Source: DASPXK01 sp035637315 (GTDB lineage Bacteria; Chloroflexota; UBA6077; JACCZL01). Taken from it: DNA of 5,317 bases. The position numbers and the translations under genes are program-made. Below, piece after piece: positions 3,702 through 5,317 of the stretch. Below the pieces are notes generated by a model. The model was not told the origin of the DNA. It worked only from the letters and a program-made list of their open reading frames with translations, and made no database searches. The stretch is from positions 1 to 5,317 of the forward strand of contig DASPXK010000427.1 of the NCBI GenBank assembly GCA_035637315.1, given 5' to 3'. The number at the start of each line of letters is the position of its first letter. Within the stretch, counting starts at the first letter, position 1.

Positions 3702-5317
3702 TCAGCCTCCCGCCGATTCAACGATCAGCTCGCCGAGCATACCTGCCTCTTTGTGGCCCGCCACGGTGCACACGATCTCGTAGCGGCCAGCCGCCGTCGG
3801 CGCATAGAAGGCGGCGGTGGCGGTGCGCCCGCCCGCGGCCGTCAGGTGGGCGTTGGGAACGCTCTTCACCTCCCAGTCATGAAGCAGCGCATCTCTGTTC
3901 ACCAGCGTCACTACCACTCGCTGGTCCGGCGCGACCCGCACTTCGCTCGGGTCGAAGCGGACTTGAGTGGTGATGACCGTGATCTGGGCCGATGTGGCGT
4001 CCAGGTAGCGAGACCAGAGCAGCGCCCCCAGCCCGATGCCTGCGGCCAGGGCCGCGATGCTCGCCAGGTAGCTCCATTCGGCCAGCCGGACGCGGAGCGG
4101 CGGGTTGGCCAGCTCCTGGACCGACTTCGGGAGATGGTAGTCGCGCAGGCGCAGCGAATTACTGACCACGCTCACGCTGGACATAGCCATCGCGGCGGCG
4201 GCCAGGACCGGATTGAGCAGAATGCCGAACAGCGGGTACAGCACCCCCGCCGCGACAGGGATCAGGATCACGTTGTAGGCGAAAGCCCAGAACAGGTTCT
4301 GTCGGATGGCGCCGATCGTGCGGCGACTCAGCGCGACGGCGTTGACGAGCCCGCGCAGGTCGCCGCCCACGAGCGTGATATCGGAAGCCTCCATAGCCAC
4401 GTCCGCGCCGGTCCCAATAGCGATGCCTACGTCGGCCTGGGCCAGGGCCGGAGCGTCGTTGATGCCGTCGCCCACCATGGCCACCAGCTTCCCGCCCGTC
4501 TGCAACTGCTTGACCTTGGCCGCCTTTCCCGGCGGCAGCACCTCGGCCATGACGTGCTCGATGCCCACCTCCGCGCCGATCGCCCTCGCGGTCGCGGCGT
4601 TGTCCCCGGTCAGCATCCAGACGTCCAGGCCCAGGGCTTTGAGCTGGCCCACCGCCACGGCCGATTCCGGCTTGAGCGTGTCCGCGACCGCGACCAGGCC
4701 GGCCGCGCGCCCATCGACGGCAACGTACATCGGCGTCTTGCCCGCCGCGGCCAGCTTGATGGCCTGCGCCTCGATTCCGTCCAGGGCCACGGCGCGGTCC
4801 TGCATCAGCTTCAGGTTGCCGAGCAGGAGCCTGCGGCCCTCGACGGTCGCCTCGATCCCGTGGCCGGCCACGGCTCGGAAGTCCGCCGCCTCGCCCAGCT
4901 CCAGGCCCAGCTCGCGCGCCCGGGCGACGACCGCCTCGCCCAGGGGGTGCTCGGAGCCGCGCTCGGCCGAGGCGGCCAGGCGCAACAGCTCGCGCTCCGG
5001 GATGCCGTTCGGAGCCACGACCTCGGTCACGCTGGGCCTGCCTCGGGTGAGCGTGCCAGTCTTATCCAGGATGATCGCCATCACCCGGTGGGCCTGCTCG
5101 AGCGCCTCGGCATTGCGGAAGAGGACGCCGACCTCGGCGCCCTTGCCAGTGCCGACCATGATCGCGGTCGGTGTGGCCAGGCCCATGGCGCACGGGCACG
5201 CGATGATCAAGACCGCGATGAAGGTGCTCAGGGCGAACGCGAAGCGCGGCTCGGGCCCGAGCAGGTACCAGGTGGCGAAGGTGAGCGCCGCGACGACCAG
5301 GACGGCTGGCACGAAGT
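3702..5317 (-). CDS. copA: Copper-exporting P1B-type ATPase with C-terminal cupredoxin domain, 5' end missing
   Basis: The gene runs off the right edge; 537 full codons are visible, counted here from the GTG at 5312. The N-terminal metal-binding region, early helices and actuator domain lie outside. Visible in order: two helices with the CPC copper motif (39-41), phosphorylation motif DKTGTLT (83-89), SEHPLGE (120-126), MLTGDN (233-238), GDGINDAP (281-288), and the last two core helices with AYNVILIP (345-352) and MSSVSVVSNSLR (377-388), the P1B-1 Cu(I) signature. After a basic linker comes an extra helix (about 413-434), then a cupredoxin domain (about 441-536) with H478, C515, H520 and M525 as type 1 copper ligands (C-x4-H-x4-M). 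The enzyme exports Cu(I) across the cytoplasmic membrane using ATP. The extra ninth helix should place the cupredoxin outside, where it could receive exported copper. The frame is intact throughout. Confidence 0.93.
   Translation of the reverse strand, partial: FVPAVLVVAALTFATWYLLGPEPRFAFALSTFIAVLIIACPCAMGLATPTAIMVGTGKGAEVGVLFRNAEALEQAHRVMAIILDKTGTLTRGRPSVTEVVAPNGIPERELLRLAASAERGSEHPLGEAVVARARELGLELGEAADFRAVAGHGIEATVEGRRLLLGNLKLMQDRAVALDGIEAQAIKLAAAGKTPMYVAVDGRAAGLVAVADTLKPESAVAVGQLKALGLDVWMLTGDNAATARAIGAEVGIEHVMAEVLPPGKAAKVKQLQTGGKLVAMVGDGINDAPALAQADVGIAIGTGADVAMEASDITLVGGDLRGLVNAVALSRRTIGAIRQNLFWAFAYNVILIPVAAGVLYPLFGILLNPVLAAAAMAMSSVSVVSNSLRLRDYHLPKSVQELANPPLRVRLAEWSYLASIAALAAGIGLGALLWSRYLDATSAQITVITTQVRFDPSEVRVAPDQRVVVTLVNRDALLHDWEVKSVPNAHLTAAGGRTATAAFYAPTAAGRYEIVCTVAGHKEAGMLGELIVESAGG
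3705..3992 (-). other. Cupredoxin domain fused to CopA
   Basis: This marks residues 441-536 of the visible ATPase. The strand pattern (AQITVITTQVRFDPSEVRV, then VVVTLVNRDALLHDWEV) and the ending VCTVAGHKEAGMLGELIV match small plastocyanin-like or nitrosocyanin-like cupredoxins. The His in LLHDW and the closing C-x4-H-x4-M loop complete a mononuclear copper site. It is preceded by a membrane helix (bases 4076 to 4011) rather than a signal peptide, so it is tethered to the pump. Confidence 0.8.

Overview
The window is high-GC bacterial DNA, apparently chromosomal. The proteins I recognise (a VapC-type toxin with its antitoxin, a luciferase-like TIM-barrel oxidoreductase, a [2Fe-2S] ferredoxin fused to a YHS domain, and a copper P-type ATPase with a C-terminal cupredoxin) and a CCCTCACCCCC...GGGGGAGAGGGG palindromic repeat fit an environmental Chloroflexota- or Rokubacteria-like soil or sediment genome. 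That assignment rests on remembered resemblance, not on a search.

Layout, left to right. Positions 1-105 (minus) hold the N-terminus of a conserved protein of unknown function that runs off the left edge. Positions 106-790 hold no credible protein gene but are unusually rich in inverted repeats: a perfect 10-bp hairpin next to the left gene's start, a block at 330-500 where a 9-bp closing stem encloses a hairpin and two interleaved stems, a decayed tRNA-Pro-like sequence (437-500, minus), a terminator-like hairpin and a REP-like palindrome. Positions 791-1522 (plus) are a type II toxin-antitoxin pair. Positions 1766-2809 (plus) encode a flavin/F420-type LLM oxidoreductase. Converging on it, and reading right to left, are a copper pair: copA-cupredoxin (3702 to beyond 5317) and then a ferredoxin-YHS protein (2982-3595).

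The copper genes make functional sense together. The ATPase carries the full P1B-1 signature (CPC, DKTGT, HP, GDGINDAP and the late-helix Asn/Met/Ser residues). It then has an extra membrane helix that should place a complete type 1 copper site (His, Cys, His, Met) outside the membrane. The downstream gene adds a [2Fe-2S] domain and a Cys-containing YHS metal-binding domain. An inverted repeat with two mutually exclusive pairings lies between the two genes.

The sequence shows three probable single-base insertions: one in the antitoxin (an extra G near 1066-1068) and two in the ferredoxin-YHS gene (near 3133 and 3061-3063). Removing each restores a family-like protein, and in the antitoxin also restores an ATGA stop/start overlap with the toxin. 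These are either sequencing errors or recent inactivating mutations. The LLM, toxin and copA frames are intact. I found no CRISPR array, insertion sequence or rRNA.
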